A DNA stretch of 64,000 nucleotides. Origin: NCEH01 sp043195135 (GTDB lineage Bacteria; Pseudomonadota; Alphaproteobacteria; Rhizobiales; Xanthobacteraceae). Below the pieces are notes generated by a model. That model saw only the letters and a program-made list of their open reading frames with translations, was not told where the DNA came from and did not search any database. Where the stretch lies: the NCBI RefSeq assembly GCF_043195135.1, contig NZ_JBAFWP010000005.1. The stretch is one strand, 5' to 3'. Positions 16,905-26,235 of this stretch are shown piece by piece (position 1 is the first letter of the stretch; each line of letters begins with the position of its first letter). The position numbers were made by a program, and so were the translations under genes.

Positions 16905-17927
16905 CTATTGTCCGGTGCCGACAAGCCAGCCGTTGGCCTTGTAGATCTCGGCGTAAGTCTTGATCTCCCGATCCAGGTAGGTCTTGAAATCCTGGCCGGT
17001 CAACATCTTGTCGATCTGAACATTACGCTCGACATAGGCCTTGAACTCGGGCGTCTGCGTCACCTTCTTCATGAGGTCGGTGTAATAGGCCAGCGCCTCG
17101 GGCGGCGCCTTCGCGCCCATCCACACGGTGCGCGGCTGGAGGAAGTCCTTCACGTCGATGCCCGCCTCGACGCAGGTGGGGATATCCGCCCAGCTCATCC
17201 CGTCGGCGACCACGGTCTTGTCGGTGAGGCGCTCGGTGGTGAACACGCAGAGCGGCTTCTGGTTGCCGGCCTTCCACTGTTCGAGGCTCTCGCTCGGATT
17301 GTTGGTGTTGCCCTCGATATGGCCGCCGGCGACCTGGATCGCCGCTTCGCTGCCGCTCTTGTAGGGGATGTAGGCGAGGTCGGTGCCGGTGGCGCGCTCG
17401 ATGAGCGTGACGACGGTCTCGTCCGCGTCCTTGGCCTTGGCGCCGGCCATGCGCACCTTGCCGGGATTGGCCTTGGCCTTGGCGATGAATTCCTGGGCGG
17501 TGTTCAGCCCCGAGGCCTTGGGATTGCTCCACAGGATGAAGACGTCGAACACCATGGAGGCGACCGGGGTGAGGTCGGCGAAGCTATAGTTCACCTTCGT
17601 GCCGAGCGGCAGAACGTAGGCGTCCTGGGTGCCGAAATAGATCTTATAGGGGCTGTCCGGATTGTCCTTGGCGTAGTTGAACGCCTCCGAGCCGCTGCCG
17701 CCGGCCTTGTTCAGCACCAGGATCGGCGTGGTGAGCAGGGCATTCTTGGTGAGGGCCGCCTGGACGACGCGGGCGAAAATGTCGGTTCCGCCACCCGGTC
17801 CGGCGGAGACGACGATCTCCACCGGGCGATCGGGCTTCCACTCGGCGCGCGCGGCGCCCGGCGCGGAAACACTTGCGGCGAGGGCGATCGCCGCCGCCAG
17901 ACCCATATAGGACGCTGTCTTCATCAT
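16905..17927 (-). CDS. tctC: Tripartite tricarboxylate transporter substrate-binding protein TctC (Bug family)
   Basis: A 340-aa periplasmic binding protein. It has a signal peptide (MMKTASYMGLAAAIALAASV, cut after ARA) and the Bug-family features PVEIVVSAGPGGGTDIFARV and NKAGGSGSEAF. The region around the bound carboxylate is VNYSFADLTPVASM. A GGGAGGA site lies 6 nt before the ATG at 17927. It is the first gene of the block, so the promoter and any operator lie in 17928-18517. Bug proteins bind diverse carboxylates, so the ligand cannot be read from sequence. Confidence 0.9.
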   Translation of the reverse strand: MMKTASYMGLAAAIALAASVSAPGAARAEWKPDRPVEIVVSAGPGGGTDIFARVVQAALTKNALLTTPILVLNKAGGSGSEAFNYAKDNPDSPYKIYFGTQDAYVLPLGTKVNYSFADLTPVASMVFDVFILWSNPKASGLNTAQEFIAKAKANPGKVRMAGAKAKDADETVVTLIERATGTDLAYIPYKSGSEAAIQVAGGHIEGNTNNPSESLEQWKAGNQKPLCVFTTERLTDKTVVADGMSWADIPTCVEAGIDVKDFLQPRTVWMGAKAPPEALAYYTDLMKKVTQTPEFKAYVERNVQIDKMLTGQDFKTYLDREIKTYAEIYKANGWLVGTGQ

Positions 17928-18517
17928 GATTCTTCCTCCCGTTTATTGTTATCGGCGCGATCTTCGCACAGCGCTCTTCGGGCGAAGGGCGCGTGTTCGG
18001 AAAAGGGCCCCTCGCTTTCCTCCGCATTCATCCCTGCCGGATGACGGGCTTCAGAGGAAAGAGTGCTTGAGTTTTACTTGATTAAAGCTTGGGCATTGCT
18101 GATCCGCGACGGAGCCCGGCACGGACAAGACGACAGGCGATCTCAAAATGTCCTTCTTGAGCGACCCACGGACCTGACCCACCGGAGCCCACGGCCGCGG
18201 GCTTCGCCTGTTCCGAAACTCCGGCGCGGGCGGCGTCTGAATTTCGTAGATCCTATATTATCTATGATCATGCGCCTGAAAAGATCAAGCCCCTTTCGCC
18301 GGCCGTGCGCCAAAAGCGACGGAGACCCGGGCCCCCGGACGTGCGGGATCGCGGCGCAGCGGCCGGCCGGCGGGTGCAAAAATCCGCCGCGCGCCGGCCG
18401 AGAACGGGGAGAGGCGGCGGCGCCGGCGCCTCCGAGCGGGCGCGGGCCTGCTGCCGAAACGTGGGAGAGGACAACGTGGGAGATCCCGCCCTCAGGCGGC
18501 CGCCGGGCCTTTCGCCC
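17928..18517. other. Intergenic region upstream of tctC (590 bp)
   Basis: I see no convincing gene. The part next to tctC (to about 18110) is moderately AT-rich and should hold the minus-strand promoter. An AT-rich patch at 18251-18272 carries the operator-like sequence listed separately. From 18290 to 18517 it is very GC-rich with no RNA gene that I can recognise. Confidence 0.5.
18260..18272. promoter_or_regulatory. Operator-like AT-rich site upstream of tctC
   Basis: ATCTATGATCATG shares the TATGAT core with the sites at 9847-9859 and 10752-10764. The 16-mer at 18253-18268 matches the one at 10745-10760 at 13 of 16 positions. TAGAT/ATCTA arms also flank it. It is about 330 bp before the tctC start. 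Confidence 0.3.
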
Positions 18518-21500
18518 TCACGCGCCGGCCGCGGGCGCCGCCGGGGCAAGCTCGTGAATGCGCACCTGCGGGCAGACCTTCCGGGCGAGGTCGCACAGAT
18601 GCCGGTGATGGGTGAGATAGATCACCTGCCCCACCTGCGCCATCTCGGCGAACAGGCGGAAGGCCTCCTCGGCGCGGAAATCGTCGAAGGTCTCCATGAT
18701 GTCGTCGGCGACGAACGGCACCGGGCGCCGCGTGCGGGCGAACTCATGATATCCCGCGACGCGCAGCGCGAGATAAAGCTGGAAGCGCGTGCCTTTCGAG
18801 AGCGTGTCGGCCGCCTTCGAGCCGCCGCCCGCCGCCTGCGCGATCAGCGTCTCCCCCTCCTTCGCCGGCTGGGCGGCAAGGCCGGCATAGGCGCCCCGGC
18901 TGATGGTGCGGAACGCGTCCGAGGCCCGCGCCATCATGGAGCTGCGGTGGCGCTCGCGATAGGCCCGCAGCGCCAGCTCGGTGGCGGTCGTTCCCGCCCG
19001 CAGATGCAGGTATCGCATCGCCCCGTCCTCGATCTCCAGCAGGACGGTGCGCCGCCGGGCCTCGATCTCGGCGACCCGGGAATCCCCGCCGATCGCCTCC
19101 ACCTGATCGACGGCGGCGCTGCGGGCGGCGAACAGCGTGTGGCAGCGCCGGTCCTGGTCGTCGAAGCGCGCCTTCAATTCCAGCAGTTCCGCGTCCAGGG
19201 CCGGCCGGTCGGCGGCGTCGAGAACCGGTTCGGCCTGCGCCATCTCGCCGAGGCGCAACGCATCGAGGATGTCGCGCGCGGCCTCGTTCGCCTGCGTGCG
19301 CAGTTCGGCCCGCCGCGCGATGTCGGACAGCTTCGCCGCTACCTGCGCCAGGGTCTCGACACCGAAAGCGCCCGTCATCTGCACCTTGCGCCCGGCATGG
19401 ACGGCCTGCATCTCGGCCAGCGCGCGCGCCTGCGCCTGCGCCTCCTCCAGCTGATCCTGCACCTTCGTGCGGCGCGCCCGCGCGGCGGTCGCCTCCTGCA
19501 CCGTCTCGGCGATCCCTTGGGCGAGATCGAGCACCGGCGTCGCGCCGGCCTCGATCGCGAGCGCACCGGCCAGCGCCAACACCTCCGCGCGGAACGCCGC
19601 CTGGTCCTTCTCCATCTTGGCGATGCGATCGCAAAGGCTGGCCTTCTTCTCCAACGCCGGCCCCAGCTCGGCCACCGCGGCGAGGATCTCGCGCACGGCA
19701 CCGAGCGCGGGGGTTGCCCCGCGCTCGCCCAGCCAGCAGGCCTGGCAGGTGGCGTCCCAGGCGTCCGTCCAGGCCTGTTCGGCCTCCCGTGCCTCGGCCG
19801 CGAGGCGCGTGCGCGCCGCAACATCGCTCCGCCGGTCCTCGACCGCCTCCTGCAGCGCCCGGATCCCGGCGAGGCGGTCCACCGCCTCCTGCCCCAGCGC
19901 CAGCACGGCGTCCAGGGCGGCATCCGGCGCCGGGCTCAGGCCGGCCGCGGCCAGCGCGGCGAGAATCCGGCGCTCCGCTTCGGCGATATCGGCCCGCACC
20001 GCGTCGAGATCCCGCGCGGCCGCGCGCAGGATGTCATGGGCCTCCAGCGCCGTCGCGCGCCGCGCGAGCCAGGGTTCCAGGTCCGCCAAGGCGAGGGCCT
20101 CGGCAAGCGAAGGCGCCATGGCGCGCACCACGTCGCGAACCGCATGGGCCAGCGCCCGCGCCCGGCCGGCCGCCGCATCCCGAAGCGCGGTCGCACGCTT
20201 CAGCTCGGCCTCGGCCACCGCGAGCGCTTGCCGGCTCTGATGCAGCTTCGCCAGATCGGCCATATGGCCGAGCCGGCCGGCGGCGATGATGTCCTCGCGC
20301 CGAAGCACGGCCTCGAAGGCATCGGCCGAGGCCGGCGCGAGGTCCCGCCGATGCGCCGCCCAGGCCTGCTCGCGGGCGCTGCGAAGCTCGGCGGCCTCCT
20401 GGTCCGTGACCACGCCCGTCAGGCCGGCGACGGCGGCGCACCCCGCCTCCAGCCGCACGATTTCCCCCGTGAGGCGCTCCATATCGCCGTGGTGGCGCGC
20501 CAGATCGCGTTCGCTTTCCTCGCGCGCCGCCTTCCATCCCTGGAGGGTCTCGGCGGAGGGGCATCGCATGGCGATCAGCCCGTCCGCGTCGCCGCGCCAC
20601 GGCTCCAGCGCCCGCAGCCGGTCGGCAAGCACGGATTGCGCCGCCGCGCAGGCGCGCTCGGCCGGTCGCAGGCGCGCGCGCGGATCGCTCCCGCGCACCG
20701 CCGCGAGGACGGACGCCAGATCGCGCATCGCCCGTTCCCGCCCGGCCGGGAGGGCGGCATTCGCCACACCGCCGGGGTCGGAGCCGGCGGCCGCGCGCTT
20801 TTCCTCCGCCTGCGCCAGGCGACGATGGGCCTCGGCCAGCTCGGCGGCGGTCCCGCGCATCGCGGCATCGATGCCAGAGCGGGCCTCGATCAATTCGCGC
20901 AGCCGCCCGACGCTCGCCGCCTTCAGGATCAGCCGATGAGGCGCCGCCTCCCCGTCCCGGTCCATCCGCGACAGAAGGAGCGCGATGGTCTGCTCCGCCG
21001 CCCGCATCTGGACCCGGCGTTCGGGAATATCCTTCTCCGCCGTGACATGGCGCGCGCGCAGATCCGCGAGCCGCGCCACCCGGTCGGAGAGGGCGAGCGC
21101 GGCCGGGTCCACCACGATCCGGTCCGCCTCGCCGGCGAGCCGCGCGATCGCCTCGGCGGCCGCCTGGCCCTGGACCGCGAGCTCGATCTCTTCGCGTTGC
21201 AGCTCCGGCAGTTCCGCGCTCCAGGCCTTAGGCGCATCGGGCAGATCGGCGAGGGGCGCCAGCCGCGCGCGCAGCTCGCGCCAGGCGGCAAGCCGGGGCA
21301 GGGCCGCGAGCTGGCGCTGGATTTCCTCCATCCGCCCCTGGACCTGCGCACGCTGGGCGATGGCGGCGTCATATTGCGTCGCCGCGCGGTCGCGCGCCTC
21401 CAGGAGCTGCGCATGCTCCGCGGCCAAGGTGTCGATTTGCCCGCGTTCGAGCTTCAGGGCCGCGAGGCGCGCCTTCAGCTCAAGAAGCGCGCCGCTGTGC

Positions 21501-22036
21501 GCGCGATAACGATAGAAGCGATCCGCCTCGCCCTTCATGTCGAGCAGCCGGCGGCTCAGACCGGCGAGGCCCGCGCTGGCCGAGAACAGCAGCTCGCCGA
21601 GATCGCCCTTGCTGGCGAGAATGCTTTCGCCGCCTTTTTCCAGCGTCTCGTCGTCGAGCGAGAACATGGTGCGATAGGCGTCGCGGTCGATGCCGCCGAG
21701 TTCGCCGCGAATGACGCTCTCGGCGATCGGCCGGTCCTGGGCATCGAGCAGGCTGTTCTGCGGCCGCTTGATGCGCGTGAACGCCCGCGTTTCGCCGCCA
21801 ATTTCCAGCAGGCCGCCGATCCGCATGGTGGTATAGCCATGAAGGAAGCCGAAAGGGCTCTGCGCGCCGATGCCGAACAGGAGATCGAGGAAGGCCGCGA
21901 GCGTGGTGGATTTTCCCGCCTCGTTCGGTCCGTAGATGATGTGAAGGTCGCCCTCGCCCTCGGGCGGTGCGCCGAAATCGATGCTGCGGCCGGTGAATGC
22001 GCCGTAGCGGGTCAGATCGAGGCGTTGGAGGCGCAT
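18518..22036 (-). CDS. SbcC/YhaN-like AAA ATPase, SMC-type DNA repair subunit
   Basis: A 1172-aa ATPase with Walker A in IIYGPNEAGKST near residue 40. A very long Ala/Glu/Arg-rich middle suggests coiled-coil arms. The C-terminal ABC signature is SKGTRFQLYLALRVA, followed by Walker B and D-loop in FVADDIMETFDD and the H-loop YLTHH. This layout is that of SbcC/Rad50-like YhaN proteins, which work with a metallophosphoesterase partner in DNA end processing. The ATG at 22036 is 2 bp from the stop of that partner gene, so they are coupled. I see no zinc-hook CxxC in the arm. Confidence 0.85.
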   Translation of the reverse strand: MRLQRLDLTRYGAFTGRSIDFGAPPEGEGDLHIIYGPNEAGKSTTLAAFLDLLFGIGAQSPFGFLHGYTTMRIGGLLEIGGETRAFTRIKRPQNSLLDAQDRPIAESVIRGELGGIDRDAYRTMFSLDDETLEKGGESILASKGDLGELLFSASAGLAGLSRRLLDMKGEADRFYRYRAHSGALLELKARLAALKLERGQIDTLAAEHAQLLEARDRAATQYDAAIAQRAQVQGRMEEIQRQLAALPRLAAWRELRARLAPLADLPDAPKAWSAELPELQREEIELAVQGQAAAEAIARLAGEADRIVVDPAALALSDRVARLADLRARHVTAEKDIPERRVQMRAAEQTIALLLSRMDRDGEAAPHRLILKAASVGRLRELIEARSGIDAAMRGTAAELAEAHRRLAQAEEKRAAAGSDPGGVANAALPAGRERAMRDLASVLAAVRGSDPRARLRPAERACAAAQSVLADRLRALEPWRGDADGLIAMRCPSAETLQGWKAAREESERDLARHHGDMERLTGEIVRLEAGCAAVAGLTGVVTDQEAAELRSAREQAWAAHRRDLAPASADAFEAVLRREDIIAAGRLGHMADLAKLHQSRQALAVAEAELKRATALRDAAAGRARALAHAVRDVVRAMAPSLAEALALADLEPWLARRATALEAHDILRAAARDLDAVRADIAEAERRILAALAAAGLSPAPDAALDAVLALGQEAVDRLAGIRALQEAVEDRRSDVAARTRLAAEAREAEQAWTDAWDATCQACWLGERGATPALGAVREILAAVAELGPALEKKASLCDRIAKMEKDQAAFRAEVLALAGALAIEAGATPVLDLAQGIAETVQEATAARARRTKVQDQLEEAQAQARALAEMQAVHAGRKVQMTGAFGVETLAQVAAKLSDIARRAELRTQANEAARDILDALRLGEMAQAEPVLDAADRPALDAELLELKARFDDQDRRCHTLFAARSAAVDQVEAIGGDSRVAEIEARRRTVLLEIEDGAMRYLHLRAGTTATELALRAYRERHRSSMMARASDAFRTISRGAYAGLAAQPAKEGETLIAQAAGGGSKAADTLSKGTRFQLYLALRVAGYHEFARTRRPVPFVADDIMETFDDFRAEEAFRLFAEMAQVGQVIYLTHHRHLCDLARKVCPQVRIHELAPAAPAAGA

Positions 22037-22038
22037 GC

Positions 22039-23307
22039 TCAGGCGTCCCCGCCCGGCGCCTGGAGCCGCGCCAGCACGTCCTCGGCGCCCTCGTGCGCGA
22101 GGCGCGCGAGGAGAGCCTGGACCGCCGCCTCGTCGGCGCCGAACGCATCGCGGCATTCCGGCGGAAGCTGGAGGCGCAATTCCTCCGCGATCGCGACCAG
22201 GTCCGCCTGGAACGCGTCGGAACGAACGATCTCGTCCGCGATCAGGCGATGCAGCTCGCGCAGCGGATCGGCGGGGGAGGCCGTGCCCAGCGCGGGCGCC
22301 GCGCAGGCCACCTCCAGCTTTTCGATCCAGCAGGCGCCCATGTGGGCGGCGCGGGCATCCGCTTCGGTCTTCAGCAGGTCGAGGTCGCGCCGCATGCGCC
22401 ACGCCAGCGGTGTCGCCCCGGTGACCTGCACGCGGGCGACGAGATGCTCCGCGCGCACCTCGGCGCGCGCCTGCTCCAGCGCCCGTGCCACCGCCGCGAC
22501 CAGATCGCGCCAATCCTCGATCCCGGTGGCATCCACCGGCACGCGGGCGAATTGCGCGATGCTGGTGGCGCGCGCCTCCATGTGGATCGAAAGATCGTCC
22601 GCGATGGTGACGAGGGTGACCGATTTCGCTCCCGCCTCGTTGATGTCGCGGCCCTGGGGCATGCCCGGCATGACGACGGCGCACGGCCCCTCGACGACCG
22701 CGCGCCGGTGCACATGGCCGAGCGCCCAATAGCGGAACCCGCTCGCCTGGAGATCGGCGAGGCTGCAGGGCGCATACGGATCATGGCCCGGTGCGCCGGC
22801 AAGGCTGGTGTGCAGGATGCCGATATTGACCGCCCCTTCCACCGGCGGCCGGTATTTGGCGAGCAGGCTTTCCGGGGCGTGGGGCTGGGCGAAGCTGAGG
22901 CCGTGGATCATCACCGGCACCCCGCCGGCGGCGCGTGCGGCCGGAAGAGCCTCCGCGCGGCTGGTGAAGACCCTCACCCGGTCGGGAAACGCGAGTTCCT
23001 TGGTGATCTTGGACAGGGCGTCGTGATTCCCACGCACGATGAAGACCTCAATGCCCGCCGCATCCAGCCGCTGCATCTGCTCGCCCAGGAACCGGGCGGT
23101 CTTCATGGAGGTCTGATCGCCGTCATAGAGATCGCCCGCGAGCACGAGCGCGTCCACCTGCTCCGCGAGGCACAGGTCGATGATGCCGACAAAGGCGCGC
23201 CGGGTGGCGGTGCCGATCAGCGCCGCGAGATCGGGATCGCGCAACGCGAGCGAGCGCAGCGGGGAATCAAGATGAATGTCGGCGGCATGGATGAAACGAA
23301 ACGGCAA
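22039..23307 (-). CDS. SbcD/YhaO-like DNA repair exonuclease (metallophosphoesterase)
   Basis: A 422-aa Mre11-type nuclease with all calcineurin-like motifs: ADIHLDSPL, LVLAGDLYDGD, IVRGNHD, ILHTSLAG and ALGHVHRR. It would cut DNA ends with two Mn ions under control of the neighbouring ATPase. The first residues FRFIHAADIHLD require a start near 23307, where the codon is TTG. A GGGAAG site lies 7 nt upstream, and the only nearby ATG (23314) is out of frame, so I accept a TTG start. It lies about 200 bp from the tRNA-Leu gene. Confidence 0.87.
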   Translation of the reverse strand: MPFRFIHAADIHLDSPLRSLALRDPDLAALIGTATRRAFVGIIDLCLAEQVDALVLAGDLYDGDQTSMKTARFLGEQMQRLDAAGIEVFIVRGNHDALSKITKELAFPDRVRVFTSRAEALPAARAAGGVPVMIHGLSFAQPHAPESLLAKYRPPVEGAVNIGILHTSLAGAPGHDPYAPCSLADLQASGFRYWALGHVHRRAVVEGPCAVVMPGMPQGRDINEAGAKSVTLVTIADDLSIHMEARATSIAQFARVPVDATGIEDWRDLVAAVARALEQARAEVRAEHLVARVQVTGATPLAWRMRRDLDLLKTEADARAAHMGACWIEKLEVACAAPALGTASPADPLRELHRLIADEIVRSDAFQADLVAIAEELRLQLPPECRDAFGADEAAVQALLARLAHEGAEDVLARLQAPGGDA

Positions 23308-23504
23308 CGCTCATCTTCCCGCCGGATGCCAGGCTCGCAAATTAAAGCCGGCCGCAGTTTTGAGCGGGCCGCAGGGGTTCACAAGCGCAAAATCCGCGCC
23401 GGCCGCGCTGTCCTCAGGATTTGCGATGGACCCGCGGCGTCATGGCGCGTGCGGTGCCCTGCGACGCGCGTGCGGTGCCTTGCGAGAGGCAGGATCGAGA
23501 CTGA

Positions 23505-23589
23505 TGGTGCGGGCGGTCGGAATCGAACCGACACTCCTCTCGGAACCGGATTTTGAGTCCGGCGCGTCTACCAGTTCCACCACGCCCGC
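23505..23589 (-). tRNA. tRNA-Leu (anticodon CAA)
   Basis: An 85-nt tRNA on the minus strand. The 7-bp acceptor stem is GCGGGCG/CGCCCGC with an encoded CCA at 23505-23507. The anticodon stem is CCGGA/TCCGG with loop CTCAAAA, giving anticodon CAA for TTG codons. A long variable arm is present, as expected for Leu, with the T loop GGTTCGATTCC. No integrase or att-like duplication is visible beside it. Confidence 0.95.
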
Positions 23590-23723
23590 AACAGGCGCTA
23601 TCTATAACGGCTTGCGGGGCGCGCCAACAAAAAAAGCAGGGCTCTCCCGCCTCGGGCCGCAAGGGCGGAGGCAGCATCCCGGCACGCCGCACGCCCGGGC
23701 GCGACGGGGCGGGGGCGTCGGCG

Positions 23724-25196
23724 TCACAGGCCCTGGGGCCGATGCACGCCGTGCCAGCCGGTGCCGAAACTCAGGCTCTGGAGCGGCGAACGGCTGATGA
23801 AATGGCTGGCGGGCACGGGCGGCTTCTCGTTCAGCGCTTCCAGGAAGGATTGCGCCCAGCTGTCGATATCGTTGCGCTTCAGCACCGCCATCATGCGGGC
23901 ATGACGTTCGCGGCGCTCGTCGAGCGGCATTTCCAGGGCGCGCCGCAGGGCGAGCGCCATGCCCTCGGTCTCGTGCGGGTTCACCATCAGCGCGCCGCCG
24001 GAAAGCTCCGCCGCCGCGCCGGCGAATTGCGAAAGCACCAGCACGCCGGGATCGTCCGGCTTCTGCGCCGCGACGAACTCCTTGGCGACGAGGTTCATGC
24101 CGTCGCGCAAGGGCGTGACGAGCGCGACATCGGCCAGCCGGTAGAAGCCCGCGAGCGCCGAGCGCGAATAGGTCTTGTTCACGTAGCGCAGCGGCGTCCA
24201 GGAGACATCGCCATACAGCCCGTTGATCTGCCCGGCCTTGTGGGAGATGAAGCGATCCATCTCGATATATTCGGGCACCTCGGTGCGGCTCTTGGGCGTG
24301 ATCTGCACGAAGGTCATCTTCTGGTGCAGCTCCGGCGCGACGCGCAGCAGATGTTCGTAGGCTTCCAGGCGATTGGGAATGCCCTTGGAATAATCGAGCC
24401 GATCCACGCCGAGGATCAGCTTCTTGCCGGTCAGGCTCTCGCCGAAGCTCTTCACATAGGCGGTGCGGCCGGCATGGCGGGCCCGGCGGGCGAACGCCTC
24501 GGTCTCGATGGCGACGGGGAAGGCGCCGATCCTCACGCGCCGGCCGGCGATGTCATAGGCCATGCCGTCGGAGGTCGCCTGTCCGCCGCGGGTTTCCAGA
24601 TAGCGGCCGAAATTGTCGCGGTCGCTCTCGGTCTGGAAGCCGACGAGGTCGTAATGGGCGAGCGAGCCGATGATCTCGCCGTGGCGCGGCAGGGTGGCCA
24701 GCAGTTCCGGCGGCGGCATGGGGATATGCAGGAAGAAGCCGATGCGGTTCTTGTGCCCGCGCTCGCGCAGATATTTGGCGAGCGGCATCATGTGATAATC
24801 GTGAACCCACACGACATCGTCTTCTTGCAGGATCTTCGAGACGTGCTCGGCGAAGTTGCGGTTGACGCGAATATAGCCGGAGAGATCCGCCCGCTGGAAT
24901 TCGGCGAGATCCACGCGGTAATGCAGGATCGGCCACAGCACGCGATTGGCGAAGCCGTTGTAATATTCCTGGTAGTCGTCGTCCTTGAGATCCACTACCG
25001 CATATTTGATCTTGCCGCGGGTCGACACCACGGGGCGGTCGGAGGGCGTGTCGGTGATGCGTCCGGACCAGCCGAACCAGATGCCGGAGCGATCCTTCAG
25101 GGCGGCATTGACGGCGACGGTGAGGCCGCCGGCGGCGGTCTTTCCGCCCTGCTGGGGAACGGCAACCCGATTCGAGACGACGATGAGACGCGACAC
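23724..25196 (-). CDS. otsA: Alpha,alpha-trehalose-phosphate synthase (UDP-forming)
   Basis: A 490-aa GT20 glycosyltransferase joining UDP-glucose and glucose-6-phosphate into trehalose-6-phosphate. Signature stretches are RLIVVSNRVAVPQQGGKTAAGG split at VAVP, IWFGWSG, VWVHDYHMMPLAKYLRERG and LILGVDRLDYSKGIPNRL. I place the start at the GTG at 25194-25196 (MSRLIVVSNRV): GGAGG lies 8 nt upstream, whereas a TTG two codons earlier is only 2 nt from it. The gene starts 2 bp after otsB. It is expected to be transcribed from the EcfG promoter at 26075-26100, linking trehalose to general stress. Confidence 0.93.
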   Translation of the reverse strand: MSRLIVVSNRVAVPQQGGKTAAGGLTVAVNAALKDRSGIWFGWSGRITDTPSDRPVVSTRGKIKYAVVDLKDDDYQEYYNGFANRVLWPILHYRVDLAEFQRADLSGYIRVNRNFAEHVSKILQEDDVVWVHDYHMMPLAKYLRERGHKNRIGFFLHIPMPPPELLATLPRHGEIIGSLAHYDLVGFQTESDRDNFGRYLETRGGQATSDGMAYDIAGRRVRIGAFPVAIETEAFARRARHAGRTAYVKSFGESLTGKKLILGVDRLDYSKGIPNRLEAYEHLLRVAPELHQKMTFVQITPKSRTEVPEYIEMDRFISHKAGQINGLYGDVSWTPLRYVNKTYSRSALAGFYRLADVALVTPLRDGMNLVAKEFVAAQKPDDPGVLVLSQFAGAAAELSGGALMVNPHETEGMALALRRALEMPLDERRERHARMMAVLKRNDIDSWAQSFLEALNEKPPVPASHFISRSPLQSLSFGTGWHGVHRPQGL

Positions 25197-25198
25197 GG

Positions 25199-26041
25199 TC
25201 AATTCCTCCGTTCGATGGGATTTGCCGCCAGTGTGGCAATGAGGGCGCGCACGTCCGCCGGCTCGGGCAGGACGGCATGGACACCGGGAAACCGGCGCCC
25301 GACGGAAACGGCAACGCCGCCCAGGGCCGAGACAGCGGCAAAACCGGCCTGGTCGGTCACATCATCGCCCAGGAACACCGGCGTGCGGCCGGCGAACGCG
25401 GGCACATCCATGAAGGCGCGAACGGCAAGCCCCTTGTCGTGGCCCGCCTGCTTCACCTCGAACACCAGCCGGCCCGGCAGCACCACGAGGTGGCCGAAGC
25501 TCTGCGCCACCAACGCATGGAGCAGGCCTTCCAGCACCGGACCGATGGCGGGGGCGCTGCGATAATGCATGGCGACGCTGGCGCCCTTGTCCTCGGCCAT
25601 CACGCCGTCCAGATCGTCGGCGATCAGCGCCAGGGCCGTGCGCACATCCTGCGGCAGCGGCGTCACCGAAGCGTGGACCTCCCCCTCCGGCCGCGTGCGG
25701 GTCTCGGCGCCGTGAATGCCGGAGGCGGGAAGGCGCAAGGGGGCGAACAGGCGGTCCAGGTTCGCGATCGCCCGTCCGCTCACCAGCGCCAGCGCACCGG
25801 CGCACCGCGCCTGGAGGGCCGCGAGATCCTCCAGCAGGCGGGGCGGGACATGAACCGCGTCGGGATGCGGCGCGATATCGATCAGCGTTCCGTCCACGTC
25901 AAAAAAGAAGGCGCAACGGGCGGGATCGAGCCGTTCGATCAAGGTCTCGCCACGCGCTCCCGGGATCGTACCTGCGCCCGCTTCGTGCCGGCCGGAGCCG
26001 GGCGTCGGGGTATCGGAAAGTCCGGGTGCGAAGGTCGCCAT
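25199..26041 (-). CDS. otsB: Trehalose-6-phosphate phosphatase
   Basis: A 280-aa HAD-superfamily phosphatase. It has the nucleophile motif FFFDVDGTLIDI, motif II LALVSGR, the trehalose-specific GIHGAE, and the late motif VFLGDDVTDQAGF. It removes phosphate from trehalose-6-phosphate made by OtsA. Two in-frame starts exist, 26071 and 26041. The EcfG -10 element ends at 26075, so transcription should begin near 26068, which rules out 26071 for that transcript and favours 26041. The pair otsB-otsA is one operon. Confidence 0.92.
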   Translation of the reverse strand: MATFAPGLSDTPTPGSGRHEAGAGTIPGARGETLIERLDPARCAFFFDVDGTLIDIAPHPDAVHVPPRLLEDLAALQARCAGALALVSGRAIANLDRLFAPLRLPASGIHGAETRTRPEGEVHASVTPLPQDVRTALALIADDLDGVMAEDKGASVAMHYRSAPAIGPVLEGLLHALVAQSFGHLVVLPGRLVFEVKQAGHDKGLAVRAFMDVPAFAGRTPVFLGDDVTDQAGFAAVSALGGVAVSVGRRFPGVHAVLPEPADVRALIATLAANPIERRN

Positions 26042-26074
26042 GAAGCATCGATCCAGGGTCAGTGATGCCATTGA

Positions 26075-26100
26075 AACGTCCGCGCTTGGCTCCAGGTTCC
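26075..26100 (-). promoter_or_regulatory. EcfG-type promoter of otsBA
   Basis: On the minus strand GGAAC (26100-26096), a 17-bp spacer and CGTT (26078-26075). Both elements match the EcfG consensus exactly. It is back to back with the promoter at 26182-26206. Confidence 0.8.
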
Positions 26101-26181
26101 CCCACAATGCGACCAAAAAAGCGCCACGATGAATAAAGCAGCGCTCGCGCTTCATTTGTGCGTCGCGCGGCAACCTCGACC

Positions 26182-26206
26182 GGAACCGCACGCCGCCGCC
26201 GGCGTT
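26182..26206 (+). promoter_or_regulatory. EcfG-type promoter of the small membrane-anchored protein at 26236
   Basis: GGAAC (26182-26186), a 16-bp spacer and CGTT (26203-26206), exact consensus, 30 bp before the ATG. Confidence 0.8.
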
Positions 26207-26235
26207 TGATCTGCGAATCCACGGAGACCAAACGC

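Noticed and set aside
18305..22732. A plus-strand open frame of 1475 codons opposite the SbcC-like gene
   Set aside because: It is the mirror of a GC-rich coding strand. Its product is Arg/Gly/His-rich with no domain, while the minus-strand product has Walker, signature and H-loop motifs in order.
23505..23589. tRNA-Leu as an integration site for a mobile island
   Set aside because: No integrase, no duplicated tRNA 3' end and no change in composition beside it.
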